Made by a program: the position numbers and the translations under genes. Source: Acanthamoeba lenticulata (Eukaryota > Discosea > Longamoebia > Acanthamoebidae). Taken from it: a stretch of DNA of 11,203 nucleotides. The notes beneath the pieces are model-generated. The model ran no database searches and was not told where the DNA came from. It saw nothing but the letters and a program-made list of their open reading frames with translations. The stretch's first letter is position 1, and each line of letters opens with the position of its first letter. The stretch spans positions 1 through 11,203 of the forward strand of contig NAVB01001699.1 of assembly GCA_002179805.1 (NCBI GenBank), read 5' to 3'. Shown one piece after another: positions 1 through 7,666 of the stretch.

Positions 1-277
1 ATGTGCTTCTTTTTGCTGGCGGTGGAGCAGGAGCAGGGCTTGAGCAGAACATGCTCCGCATGTCCTGCTCTGGCCTTGGCATCCAAAAGGTCAAAATTCC
101 CCAGCAAATCCCTCTTTTTCCCCCCTGTTTTCAGCGAAATTTCCGACGTTTTTCACTTTTCTCTCTTCCTTCGAACCTGTATGCGTCATGCTTGAGCTCA
201 TCTTGTAGCTCTTGCGCTGCTCTTTCGAATGATGTATGACTTGATCTTGTACGACCCCATTTAACCACGGAAAACTG
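1..277. other. Left-end stretch without a supported gene
   Basis: No gene can be assigned here. The plus strand is pyrimidine-rich around 110-180. On the minus strand roughly 131-260 can be read as a very charged, helix-like peptide rich in Glu, Lys and Arg, in two different frames, so the signal is composition rather than proof of an exon. It could be the tail exon of a minus-strand gene, but no start, splice pattern or family is recognisable. Confidence 0.4.
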
Positions 278-293
278 CCCTAACCCTAAACCC
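278..293. promoter_or_regulatory. Interstitial telomere-like (telo-box) motif
   Basis: The bases read CCCTAACCCTAAACCC, two to three telomere units on the C-rich strand, opposite in orientation to the chromosome end at 11153-11203. The motif sits just upstream of the open frame starting at 290. A similar motif sits 60-80 bases upstream of the minus-strand frame at 8904, with its C-rich strand again in the sense direction. In plants such telo-boxes are promoter elements; here that role is inferred. It may instead be a relic of an old telomere. Confidence 0.55.
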
Positions 294-622
294 GTCATCA
301 TCGAGCACCAGCAAGGGCAACTTGTTGTAAACGGTTGGGCCCACTGTATATCGCGACTTTCGACCACACAGAGATTGGGCCCAAGTACGACAGCTTTGTG
401 ACCTGCTTCAGTTGCAAGAAGATGAACATGAAGAAGTATTCGACTGCGGACCTGCCTGACTGGGTAGAGAACCACGCTGATTTCACGAAGGCGCTCCAGG
501 ACTTGACGGGTGCAAAGAGGGTAAAGATACAGGAAAACAAGAAGATCAAGCTCTTCTTCTCTGTGTGCACTCTCAAAGATTTGAAGATTGACCTTGCTCT
601 CAACGTTTGCCTTGGTCGCTGA
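290..622 (+). CDS. Hypothetical exon with a CxxC pair, possible gene remnant
   Basis: I do not recognise this protein. The frame is open from 290 to a TGA at 620-622 and has no ATG near its start, so any start would lie in another exon. The middle has protein-like composition: a CFSCKK pair (possible half zinc site) around 406-423, an aromatic/acidic stretch (DLPDWVENHADF) and a lysine-rich segment. Seven bases after the stop lies a strong GTATGT splice donor (630), and two plausible introns follow, so either the stop is a mutation in a spliced gene or the introns lie in a 3' untranslated region. It could also be chance coding in subtelomeric DNA. Confidence is low. Confidence 0.3.
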   Translation, partial: TRHHRAPARATCCKRLGPLYIATFDHTEIGPKYDSFVTCFSCKKMNMKKYSTADLPDWVENHADFTKALQDLTGAKRVKIQENKKIKLFFSVCTLKDLKIDLALNVCLGR

Positions 623-629
623 CGTACAG

Positions 630-687
630 GTATGTATCTTTCTCAGTGGTTCTGCTTCATGCATATACTGACTTCTCTTTCTATTAG
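630..687 (+). other. Putative 58-nt intron
   Basis: A canonical GTATGT donor at 630 follows CAG, and a pyrimidine-rich CTATTAG acceptor ends at 687. The length fits the other introns inferred in this window (60-80 nt). The following segment (688-820) is open in one frame and looks protein-like (about 44 residues). That frame does not join the 290-622 frame without a stop, so the gene is either broken or differently spliced. Confidence 0.4.
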
Positions 688-820
688 AGCCGACCAAAAA
701 GCCGTGCAGCACTTGCGCGTCACAGTCTTCACAGCAGTCAGAGGGTCACTGATCGCACCAGACAAGCGCCTGGCCGTTCGAGCGTCTGCTTGTTTTCACC
801 CTGGAGCTGATGTTTTTCTG

Positions 821-897
821 GTAAAACAGTTAGTGGGAATAAACCACTTCTTTCTTACTTCTTTCTTCTCGGTTGGCGATCACTTCAACTGACTTAG
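821..897 (+). other. Putative 77-nt intron
   Basis: The donor GTAAAA at 821 follows a protein-like frame. Within it lie a T/C-rich tract (about 846-870) and a CTGAC branch-like motif eight bases before the CTTAG acceptor ending at 897. The exon that would follow is not recognisable. This supports a degraded spliced gene across 290-900 but does not establish it. Confidence 0.3.
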
Positions 898-951
898 TGG
901 CAAGAATTCAGTACCTTCTCAGCCCCCAGCCCTACTGAGCGGGGAGTGATT

Positions 952-971
952 TCGCTCACTCAAGTGAGCGA
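952..971. repeat. Perfect 9-bp inverted repeat
   Basis: TCGCTCACT (952-960) and AGTGAGCGA (963-971) are exact reverse complements separated by two bases. A third copy of AGTGAGCGA lies at 995-1003. The structure could be a protein-binding operator or a short hairpin. No gene is assigned next to it. Confidence 0.7.
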
Positions 972-1003
972 TTTCAGCTCTTTTTGCCCTTGCCAGTGAG
1001 CGA

Positions 1004-1237
1004 AAAAACACTTCGTGGCGAAATTGTTTTCCAGTGCAGGGCAAGCCAGGGAAGTGCAGCACGAGGCCAAGTGGCACGCGCTTGTGCATCACCAACAAGG
1101 CCTCCCACAGGGTACAGCTTCTTCCACCCTCTTGAACACATGACTCAGCCACACACTTACTTCTGTTGTCGTCGCATGCTCGCAGCCTGAGGACTGCATG
1201 CGAGCGGCTGAAGTGGTGGTGAAGAACGTCATGAGAA
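1004..1237. other. Non-coding or unassigned stretch
   Basis: I see no recognisable gene here. The minus strand is open across much of 919-1431, but the peptide has no known pattern and the openness overlaps simple repeats. No RNA gene or further repeat is apparent. Confidence 0.4.
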
Positions 1238-1333
1238 GTGGTCTTGTAGTCCTCTGTCATTGTCTTGGGTGGATGGTACTGGGTGGTGGTCTTGTAGTCC
1301 TTGGTGGTTGTCTTGGGAGGATAGTACTGGGTT
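1238..1333. repeat. 48-bp direct repeat, two copies
   Basis: Two imperfect copies start at 1238 and 1286 (GTGGTCTTGTAGTCC in each), and a short third fragment starts near 1334. The period is 48, a multiple of three. Read on the minus strand the unit encodes a 16-residue Thr/Tyr/Pro/Lys-rich repeat containing DYKTT and YxPPKT. That is what a surface or linker repeat could look like, but no gene around it is recognisable, so it is listed only as a repeat. Confidence 0.65.
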
Positions 1334-1390
1334 GTAGGTGGCATCGCCTCACCATCTAGCTCAATGGAATGCGTGGAATGTGGGGTGTGT

Positions 1391-1505
1391 GGGCCGGCAT
1401 CGTGCCAGAGATTCCATGATGTGGCCACCATGTTCTTGCTCCTCGTGGGGGAGCAGCGCGCCTACGCCATGCTCGAGAGCGTCGCCCTCCACCACCTCCG
1501 ATATC
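1391..1505 (+). pseudogene. Fragment of a TBC1D20-like Rab-GAP, cut by the retrotransposon
   Basis: Thirty-eight codons in one frame match the central part of TBC domains of the TBC1D20/Gyp8 type. These proteins stimulate GTP hydrolysis by Rab GTPases, in animals Rab1 at the ER-Golgi. Visible marks are the CQRFHD segment, matching the family's YQG[YF]HD finger, then a hydrophobic FLLLVGE strand and a Glu-Ser...HHLR helix. The catalytic Gln of the YQG motif is present, but the neighbouring Tyr and Gly read Cys and Arg. Coding similarity ends at 1505, and the LTR begins at 1506 just after HHLRY. The continuation expected beyond the element is not found after 6490, and upstream sequence is not convincingly TBC. 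This is a truncated host gene relic. The family call is from memory of the motif. Confidence 0.65.
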
Positions 1506-1672
1506 TGTTGGAGCATGTGCCCCAACAGGCACGCGCGACCTCACGTATGTCACACATACGACCACACTCCACACTCCGCGGAGTGTGCACCGCTCAGCAA
1601 TAAAACGGGATCTGTACAATCAGTACAGTACTCCCTTTTTCTCCACCTCCACGCGCACAGTCTGCTCCTATA
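1506..1672 (+). repeat. 5' LTR
   Basis: This 167-bp LTR begins TGTTGGAG and ends CTCCTATA directly before the primer-binding site. It matches the 3' LTR at 166 of 167 positions; the one difference is T at 1638 against C at 6453. The three terminal bases ACA present after the same point in the 3' copy are absent here. It contains an AATAAA at 1599-1604 (poly(A) signal or TATA-like), an 18-bp perfect palindrome at 1570-1587 and a small CGTATGT/ACATACG inverted repeat near 1544-1560. Confidence 0.95.
1570..1587. repeat. 18-bp perfect palindrome inside the LTR
   Basis: CACACTCCGCGGAGTGTG is its own reverse complement. The same palindrome recurs at 6385-6402 in the 3' LTR. A symmetric site in U3 could bind a dimeric transcription factor or fold as a hairpin in the RNA; which is unknown. 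Confidence 0.8.
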
Positions 1673-1685
1673 GGTTATGGGCCCA
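1673..1685 (+). promoter_or_regulatory. Primer-binding site for a half initiator-Met tRNA
   Basis: GGTTATGGGCCCA lies immediately after the 5' LTR. It is complementary to the anticodon stem-loop of eukaryotic initiator methionine tRNA (TGGGCCCATAACC), not to a tRNA 3' end. Drosophila copia uses the same internal site, priming minus-strand synthesis from a 5' tRNA fragment cut in the anticodon arm. The sequence match is seen; the priming mechanism is inferred from copia. Confidence 0.85.
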
Positions 1686-1708
1686 TTGCTCTGACGGACC
1701 TCACAGCG

Positions 1709-4700
1709 ATGACAACCTTTTCTGTGGACTCCAACACCAACTGTCACATCCTGCGGGATCCGGCATTCTATCTGACCTGGCGCAAGACGATCTCGGCTAC
1801 ACTTCGTGAGCGTGGCCTGTGGGGCTACGTCACTGGTGACAACAAGGAGCCCACAAAGGTCGGAGACGAGTCTGACCTTGGGCTCCTCATTCGCAAGGCC
1901 GAGTACAGCAAGGCCAGGCAGCAGGCGGCCGGAGTGATCCTCGTCCGTCTGGACGAGAGTCTCAAGACAGTCGTGGACACACTGGAAGACGACCCCAAGG
2001 CCCTGATCGAAAAGCTCGACCAGGAGTTCAAGCCTAAGGAGAATGGCAACTGCCTTCTCCTTCTGAACCAGCTCACACAGCTACGGTGTGAGGTTGGGGA
2101 GTCACTGACCTCCTACTTTGGGCGGATCGACGCGCTCAAGCAGGAGCTGGCAGTCTTTGATGACATGAAGCTGCCTGATGTGTAATACCTGATGGTAACC
2201 CTCAACAGGTTACCACCAGAGTACGAGACCATTTGAGTGGTCATCGAGAGTGACGCAGCTGTGGACTCTGACAAGGCCCGACAGCTTCTCTGGCGACACG
2301 AGGTGAGTGTCCGAGCCAGAGAGGGACAGACAACTGTCGAGTCTGCCAACTACGTTGGCAAGGGTGGCGGCGACTTCAAGAGGAAGAAGAAGCATGGCCA
2401 GCCCAAGGGCCAGTGATGTGGCAAGGGCGGTCAAGAGGACCGCGACGCCAAGGTGAAGTGCTATGGTTGCCAGCAGCTCAGCCATAGGAAGGCCAACTGC
2501 CCAGAGCAGCACAGGGATGTGCATCACGTCAACACCATCATCAAGGCCATCAGCAGCAAGTACGCTTTCATGCTGCAGCAATCTGCCAGCAGCTCCAACG
2601 ACAGGAACGCGTGGTTCCTCAACTCAGGCGCCACCTGCCACGTCACGTGGCAGAGGGAGTGGCTGTCCGACTACACCGACCTTTGTGCTGAGGGGCGCAG
2701 TATCCTCCTTGGCAATGACTCCAGTTGTGCCATCGAGGGCCGCGGGACCATCTACGGCTGGGCAACGCTGCCCAAGGGCCGCCGCCGTGTCCGATTGGAC
2801 GTGTTCTACGTGCCGCAGCTGACCAAGAACCTCTTGTCCACGGCACGTCTGACAACTCGTGGCTGCAAGGTCGTCATTGACACGGCTCGGTGCTGCGTCT
2901 ACGACCAATGTGGCGACGTGCTGATGCAGGCCCGTGCCTGTGGCAACATGCTTGAGGTCGACCTCAGCGTGGAGTGGCCAGGCCTGCCTGTCGAGCGGGC
3001 CTGCACTGTCAAAGAGCCTACGCTCCTTGACCACCACCGGCGACTTGGCCACGTCAGTGAGCGACGAGTGCGCGCGGCACTCAAGAGTGCAGGAATGGCT
3101 GTGCCAGCGGGTGCACTGGAGCCGTGCACCGTATGCATCCGCGGGAAGATGACGCGGAAGCCAGTGGCTGACGGGCCAGCGCCCAGAGCCAAGCTCCCCA
3201 TGGAGCGGATCCACACAGACGTGTGTGGACCCTTCCCGCATGCAGTCACAGGTGGCTGGCGCTACTTCGTGTCCTTTGTGTGCGACTACAGTCGCCACGC
3301 CACCGTCTACCTGCTGCGCTCCAAGGCGGAGGTCGAGACTTCACTGCGGCACTTCCTTGACCACGCACCGGCTGGGCGCAAGTGCCGCTTCCTCCGCTCG
3401 GACCGCGGGGGGGAGTACACAGGCGGCTCGTTCGCTCGACTGCTCCAGGAGCGCGGCATCGTCCACGAGATGACCACGCCGCGCACGCCAGAGCACAATG
3501 GCGTGGCAGAACGCTTCAACCGCACCATCCTCAATATGGTGCGGTGTATGCTTATCGACAGCAGCCTCACGAAGGGGTTCTGGGCTGAGGCACTCCTCAC
3601 CGCCGTCCACCTTCACAACCGGCTGCCAACGCGCGCCAACAGTGGCGGCGTGGCCCCAGTCCTACTCTGGGGCGACGGCTCGAGAGCCAACGTGTCCCAT
3701 GTGGGACAGTTCGGCTCAGCCATCGAAGTGTGGCTTGCACCCGTCGAGCGGGGCAAGCTAGACCGCCGTGCAGTGCACGGCGTGTACCTTGGCCAGGGAC
3801 GCGTCAACCACTCGTACCACCGCATCTGGGTCAAGGGGCGTGTCACGGAGACGCGCGACATCCAGCTCCTGCACCCGCCAGTCGCCATGCCAGTCGACAA
3901 CCCTCCCACCGGGCCTCGTGAGGTGGCGCGCGTAAGCGCCCCCGCTCACGATGCGTCGGCACTTGACGAGCTCAGCAAAGCGGCAGCCGACATCACGGTT
4001 GATGGGCCAGTCGACAGCCCCTCCTTTGTTGGCGACGGCGGCGATGAGGGCGACACACTGCCCTCCTCTAGGGACGTTTCCCCACCTGCCACACCGCTGT
4101 CCACACCGGATGCCAGTGGCAGTATGGGCCCCGTTGGGCCGCCGCCACCAACGCCTGCCCCTTTAGAGAGGAGGCACTCATCAGAGCCGACCGCCGCCTA
4201 CGAAATGGGCCCCTCAAGGCCCTGTCCCACGGCAGCTATCTCAAGCGAGGGGCGTGCGGCTGCCGACACACCACAGGGACCAACGCTGCCGGCTCCGCCT
4301 CCCAGGGCCACACCAGGGGCTGCCACAGGGGCTGTTGAGGCAGCGCCGAGGCCTGCACCGCTGCCTCCACCCCCTGGGCCCACCCCGAGGGCTGTCACAG
4401 AGGCCGTGCCAACGGCCCCTGTCACAGCCGCTCAGGTGGACCACGAGCCAGGTCTGGGCCGGTGGGAGACACCTGACGCTGACGAGGATGAGCCAGACGG
4501 TGAGCCGGGCGAGCCAGACAACGCGCTGCAGTCGCAGGCCGGGCAGAAGCGCAAGAAGCCGCCCCGCCCACCGCCACGTGCACCCTCGGCCAGGAGGCGC
4601 AAGCCCAACAGCCACATCTACAACGGGGAGTGGATTCTCCTTGCTGTAGGGGGAGACACGGCGCGCACGCCTCTCACCTTCAAGGCCGCCGTACGGTCGG

Positions 4701-6271
4701 CTGAGGCCAACCAGTGGCTGGAGGCCATGTCGGCTGAGCACAACGCCCACCTGCGGAACTGCACGTGGATCCTCGTGCCCCTGCCCAAGGGCAAGCGAAC
4801 GATCGGCGTGAAGTGGGTCTTCAAGCTGAAGCGAAACGCGGACGGCAGCATTGACAAGTTCAAAGCCCACTGGGTCGTCCGCGGCTTCTCACAGATCTAC
4901 GGCGTGGACTACGACGAGACGTTTGCGCCAGTTGTCAGCCTAGCGTCTCTCCATCTCGTCCTCGCCCTCGCTGTCGCCCGTGGCTACGACATTCATCACA
5001 TGGACGTCGCCAACGCGTTCCTGAACGCAGCGCTTGTCCATGAGGAGATCTACGTGCCGCAGCCAGAGGGATTCGTCGACCCTGACCGACCTGACCACAT
5101 CTGCCTGCTCAAGAAGTCCCTGTACGGGCTTAAGCAGGCGCCACTCGAGTGGCACAAGGTCATTAACGCCTTCCTCCTGGAGGAGGGCTATCAGCCGTCG
5201 CCAGCCGACCCTTGTCTCTACATCAAGCGGGCCAACGTAGGCGACGACCTGACCATCATCTGCCTGTACGTCGACGATTGCGTCATCGTCGCTCCAGACA
5301 GGCTGATTGGGCCAGCCAAGGACGCACTGGCCAGGCGCTTCAAGATGCAGGACCTAGGCCGCGCCAAGTCTGTGCTGGGGATGGAGCTTGTCTACAACCA
5401 GGCCGGCGGCCTGCTCCACCTACGGCAGGCCGGCAAGATCGAAGAGGTCCTCCACGACTTCGGCCTGGCCTACGCTCGTCCGCTCAGTGCTCCCATGGAG
5501 CACAAGCTCAAGCTGCCTCAGCTCACGGAGACCTCTGCTGAGGACGCCGGCATCCCCTACCGTTCAGCCTTGGGGCGGCTGAACTACATTGCTCTGGCCA
5601 CGAGGCCAGACATTGCCTTTGCCGTCAACGTGCTCAGCCGTCACCAGAACGGTTACGGCCGGCCGCACTGGAACGCGGTCAAGCACCTTCTTCGGTACCT
5701 GAAGGGCACCAAGCACCTGGCCCTCGTCTACGACCGCCGGTTCTACGACAAGCAGAACCCGGCGTCTCTGCTCCCTCGTGGCTACTGCGATGCTGACTGG
5801 GGTGGTGACTTGGCCACACGGCGCTCAACCACTGGAATCGTCTTCACAGTGCTTGGGGCGCCCATCTTCTGGGCTTCACGCGCGCAGAAGTGCGTTGCCC
5901 TATCTACCACTGAGGCCGAGCTGCTGGCGCTGTCTGAGACAGCTAAGTACGCGCTGTACCTACGGCAGCACCTACGTGCCCTCGGCCTCCCCGATGACAA
6001 GCCGCTCCAAGTTTTCAACGACAACCAGGCGGCCCTGCTTCTCTCTTCTACAAGGCCAGCCGCCAACGCGAGAAGCAAGCACATCGACATCCGCGAGTTT
6101 CACCTTCGTGAGACAGTTGAGGAACGCAAGCTGACGTTCCTCTACTGTCCCACCACACAAATGCTCGCCGACCTCCTCACGAAGTCTCTTCTTCGTGCCC
6201 GCATCGAGCTGCTCTGTGCCGGCCTGAGCCTTCTGTGCCTGTCAAGGGGCGACAGCATCAGTGGTGCGTGA
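1709..6271 (+). pseudogene. gag-pol of the copia element, three in-frame stops
   Basis: One frame runs from ATG 1709 to TGA 6269-6271 (1,520 codons) but is stopped at 2183 (TAA), 2234 (TGA) and 2414 (TGA). Numbering from 1709: copia-type Gag core, about residues 10-225; CX2CX4HX4C zinc knuckle from Cys251; protease motif around 302-312, where the catalytic Asp of DSG is Asn305; GAG-preintegrase HHCC region, about 435-480; integrase with Asp504, Asp565 and Glu601 (D-X60-D-X35-E); a Pro/Ala-rich linker, about 730-968; RT with the MDVANAF block and YVDD at 1187-1190; RNase H with CDADW (Asp1361), STTEAE, DNQAA and KHIDIR. The integrase, RT and RNase H catalytic residues are present. Gag and Pol share one frame, as in copia. 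As it stands, only a 158-residue Gag would be made from the first ATG, and protease could not work. Confidence 0.93.
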
Positions 6272-6310
6272 CGATCACGAACGCTCGGCCGCGCATACCA
6301 TGCCTGTGTG

Positions 6311-6320
6311 GCAAAGGGCG
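6311..6320 (+). promoter_or_regulatory. Probable polypurine tract
   Basis: GCAAAGGGCG lies directly before the 3' LTR, where the plus-strand primer of LTR elements is expected. It is short and interrupted by C residues, so it is an imperfect tract. Position supports the call more than composition. Confidence 0.5.
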
Positions 6321-6490
6321 TGTTGGAGCATGTGCCCCAACAGGCACGCGCGACCTCACGTATGTCACACATACGACCACACTCCACACTCCGCGGAGTG
6401 TGCACCGCTCAGCAATAAAACGGGATCTGTACAATCAGTACAGTACTCCCTTCTTCTCCACCTCCACGCGCACAGTCTGCTCCTATAACA
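6321..6490 (+). repeat. 3' LTR
   Basis: Positions 6321-6487 repeat 1506-1672 with one substitution. The following ACA (6488-6490) gives the terminal AACA that pairs with the leading TGTT, so the natural end is probably 6490. The LTR carries the same AATAAA (6414-6419) and 18-bp palindrome (6385-6402) as the 5' copy. Confidence 0.93.
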
Positions 6491-6657
6491 GAAACCACTG
6501 CTAAAACGATCGGCGGGTCCCAGCCGAGTTTTACGCGCTTGAGGCGGGAAAGAGGCGGGTTTTGCCTGCCAAACCGGGAGAATGCCGGTACTTACCCGCT
6601 TCAGCAGCCATGCGCGAAGCGCGAAAAACACGGTTGGCGTGCAAGAAGCGGGTGGGC
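6491..6657. other. GC-rich stretch without a gene
   Basis: No gene is supported between the 3' LTR and the tandem array. GGCGGG-type words recur, including GGCGGGAAA at 6543-6551, which fits the E2F/DP consensus of animals and plants. Similar words recur in the following array, so repeat composition is the simpler explanation. The TBC-domain continuation expected if the left flank were intact is not seen here. Confidence 0.45.
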
Positions 6658-6783
6658 GAGGCGAGTCTTTCCCGTGTGCCTTGGCCAGGCGGGGAGAAAG
6701 CGGGCGGGCCGAGGCGAGTCTTTCCCGTGTGCCTCGGCCAGGCGGGAAGAAAGCGGGCGTCGAAGGGGGTCTTTACCGTGTTT
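6658..6783. repeat. Tandem array of about 53 bp, two full units plus a partial
   Basis: Units start at 6658 and 6711 (GAGGCGAGTCTTTCCCGTG in both) and are nearly identical over 50 bases. A third, degraded unit starts near 6762 (GTCTTTACCGTG). The unit contains GGCCAGGCGGG and AAAGCGGGCG. It lies 3' of the decayed minus-strand paralog at 6991-7259. Its function is unknown. Confidence 0.85.
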
Positions 6784-6910
6784 TACACGGTGCTGGGCAG
6801 ACAACGAGTCTCGCAGTGCGAGTTTTTCCCAAGTCGTGTATTTTTGACTTGAAAACAAAAAAACAACAAACAAACGCACGACGTGCGTCCGCGGTCGGTC
6901 ACCTGTACTT

Positions 6911-7259
6911 CTGCGGAGACACTGAAAGATGGAGGTGTAAGAAACTGCTCTAGTGTAATAGCTTCTAAGTAGAAAAGAGGAGGGACGTACGTTTCGGTGA
7001 GATGTAGCCGAGGAAGATAGTGATTTCGTCCGGCCCACCTTCGAGGTTGGCTGTTACCCCGTTGTCGACCTCAAGTCTTGACGTTGAGGACCTTGCCGAT
7101 GGCACAGGCAAGGTTATTCTTGCACCCTGAGCTGAGCGGCCAGTCTGGCATGGCGGCGCTCACCCACGTCTTCGATTTGCCCTTGCGGCACAGGCGGAGA
7201 GCAAACGACTGGCAACCGCGGGGCAGAGAGGACTTGTCGCGAGCCGCGGAAAGGCGTCC
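6911..7259 (-). pseudogene. Decayed paralog of the 7667-8904 gene's C-terminal domain
   Basis: On the minus strand, 7259-7074 encodes about 60 residues that align along their length with the protein at 7768-8164. Shared marks, in order, are GRxSA, SxLPxG, SKTW, MPxxWxLS, a Cys, Asn, Leu-Ala and a closing VL; about half the residues are identical over that block. A TGA at 7073-7071 then ends the frame. The alignment resumes one base over (about 7072-6995), with TAxL and a hydrophobic strand (ITIFLGYIS) matching the intact copy, so there is a one-base frameshift. An 80-nt intron-like segment follows at 6990-6911 (GTACGT donor, CTTAC branch, CTCCGCAG acceptor), at about the place where the intact copy has its intron. 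Upstream, a T-tract and GCAG precede a TGA in frame, and no counterpart of the acidic N-terminal exon is present. It is a 5'-truncated copy. Confidence 0.7.
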
Positions 7260-7262
7260 TCA

Positions 7263-7421
7263 CTGCAAAAAAAATCGGCGCGGATATGGCGTGGATGCCC
7301 CGCCCAGAGGTGTGGAAGAGGCGGGATGCCGCGCCGAGGTGGGGCAGCCCGCTGGATCCCCGCTCGGGCGAGGCGGGGAAACAGCGGTCTGCCGCGTTGG
7401 TGGGACGGAGGTGCGGTGACG
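7263..7421. other. G-rich stretch without a gene
   Basis: This holds degenerate GGTGGGG and GGCGGGG words, probably diverged relatives of the array at 7422-7546. Both strands are open for long runs only because of the GC composition. No exon of the neighbouring paralog is recognisable here. Confidence 0.5.
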
Positions 7422-7546
7422 GGAGGTGGGGAAGGGGTGCGGTTGCCCGCTGGCGGGGCAGGGGCGTGGGAAAGGAGGTGGGGAAGAGGTGTGGTGGCCC
7501 GCTGCCGGGGCTGAAGCGCGGCAGAGGAGGTGGGGAACAGGTGCGG
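7422..7546. repeat. Tandem array of exactly 52 bp, about 2.4 units
   Basis: Units start at 7422, 7474 and 7526, each with GGAGGTGGGGAA followed by a GGTGxGG word. The first two carry a GCCCGCTG segment, and the third breaks off into an A-rich tract. One strand is very G-rich with several GGGG runs, so quadruplex formation is possible. The array lies just 3' of the minus-strand gene at 7667-8904, much as the 53-bp array lies 3' of that gene's decayed paralog. Confidence 0.85.
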
Positions 7547-7548
7547 CT

Positions 7549-7566
7549 AAATAAAAAAAAAAAAAA
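7549..7566 (+). other. A-rich tract
   Basis: AATAAA runs into a homopolymer of A at the end of the 52-bp array. It may be a relic of a retroposed poly(A) tail or simply an A-rich 3' flank. A 12-bp palindrome AAAAAGCTTTTT follows at 7576-7587. Confidence 0.4.
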
Positions 7567-7666
7567 TTAAAGAAGAAAAAGCTTTTTTTTGGGGCTGAAG
7601 TAAAAAAATACAGCCTGCGGCCACCAAGACTGTACTGTCGCGTGCGCTTGGACCTCCACGCTTCCC

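Larger units (their letters stand above)
1506..6490 (+). mobile_element. Full-length Ty1/copia LTR retrotransposon, coding region broken
   Basis: The element spans two nearly identical LTRs, a primer-binding site, one gag-pol reading frame and a short purine-rich tract. Domain order is Gag, zinc knuckle, protease, integrase, reverse transcriptase, RNase H. Integrase before RT is the Ty1/copia (Pseudoviridae) order. The LTR start (TGTTGGA) and the primer site closely resemble Drosophila copia as I remember it. LTR near-identity indicates a recent insertion or recent gene conversion, but the frame carries three stops and a mutated protease active site. The five bases before (ATATC) and after (GAAAC) do not match, so no target-site duplication is visible. 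It interrupts a TBC-domain gene fragment. Confidence 0.95.

Noticed and set aside
131..712. Long minus-strand open frame of 193 codons
   Set aside because: It overlaps the plus-strand candidate exon and its splice sites, shows no family pattern, and only its last 45 codons look protein-like, in a region where another frame is equally open.
919..1431. Minus-strand open frame of 170 codons
   Set aside because: Its only distinctive part is the 48-bp repeat; the rest has no recognisable pattern and it overlaps the plus-strand TBC-like fragment.
2183..2416. Programmed stop-codon readthrough between Gag and Pol
   Set aside because: Three stops of two kinds within 234 bases, together with loss of the protease Asp, fit decay better than regulated readthrough, which would need one stop.
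2624..3298. Long minus-strand frames inside gag-pol (also 4241-4870 and others)
   Set aside because: They are antisense shadows of the GC-rich pol frame, whose plus-strand domains are unambiguous.
6539..6953. Three overlapping plus-strand frames after the 3' LTR
   Set aside because: They are open in all three frames through the 53-bp array, which is repeat composition, and none continues the TBC-like gene.
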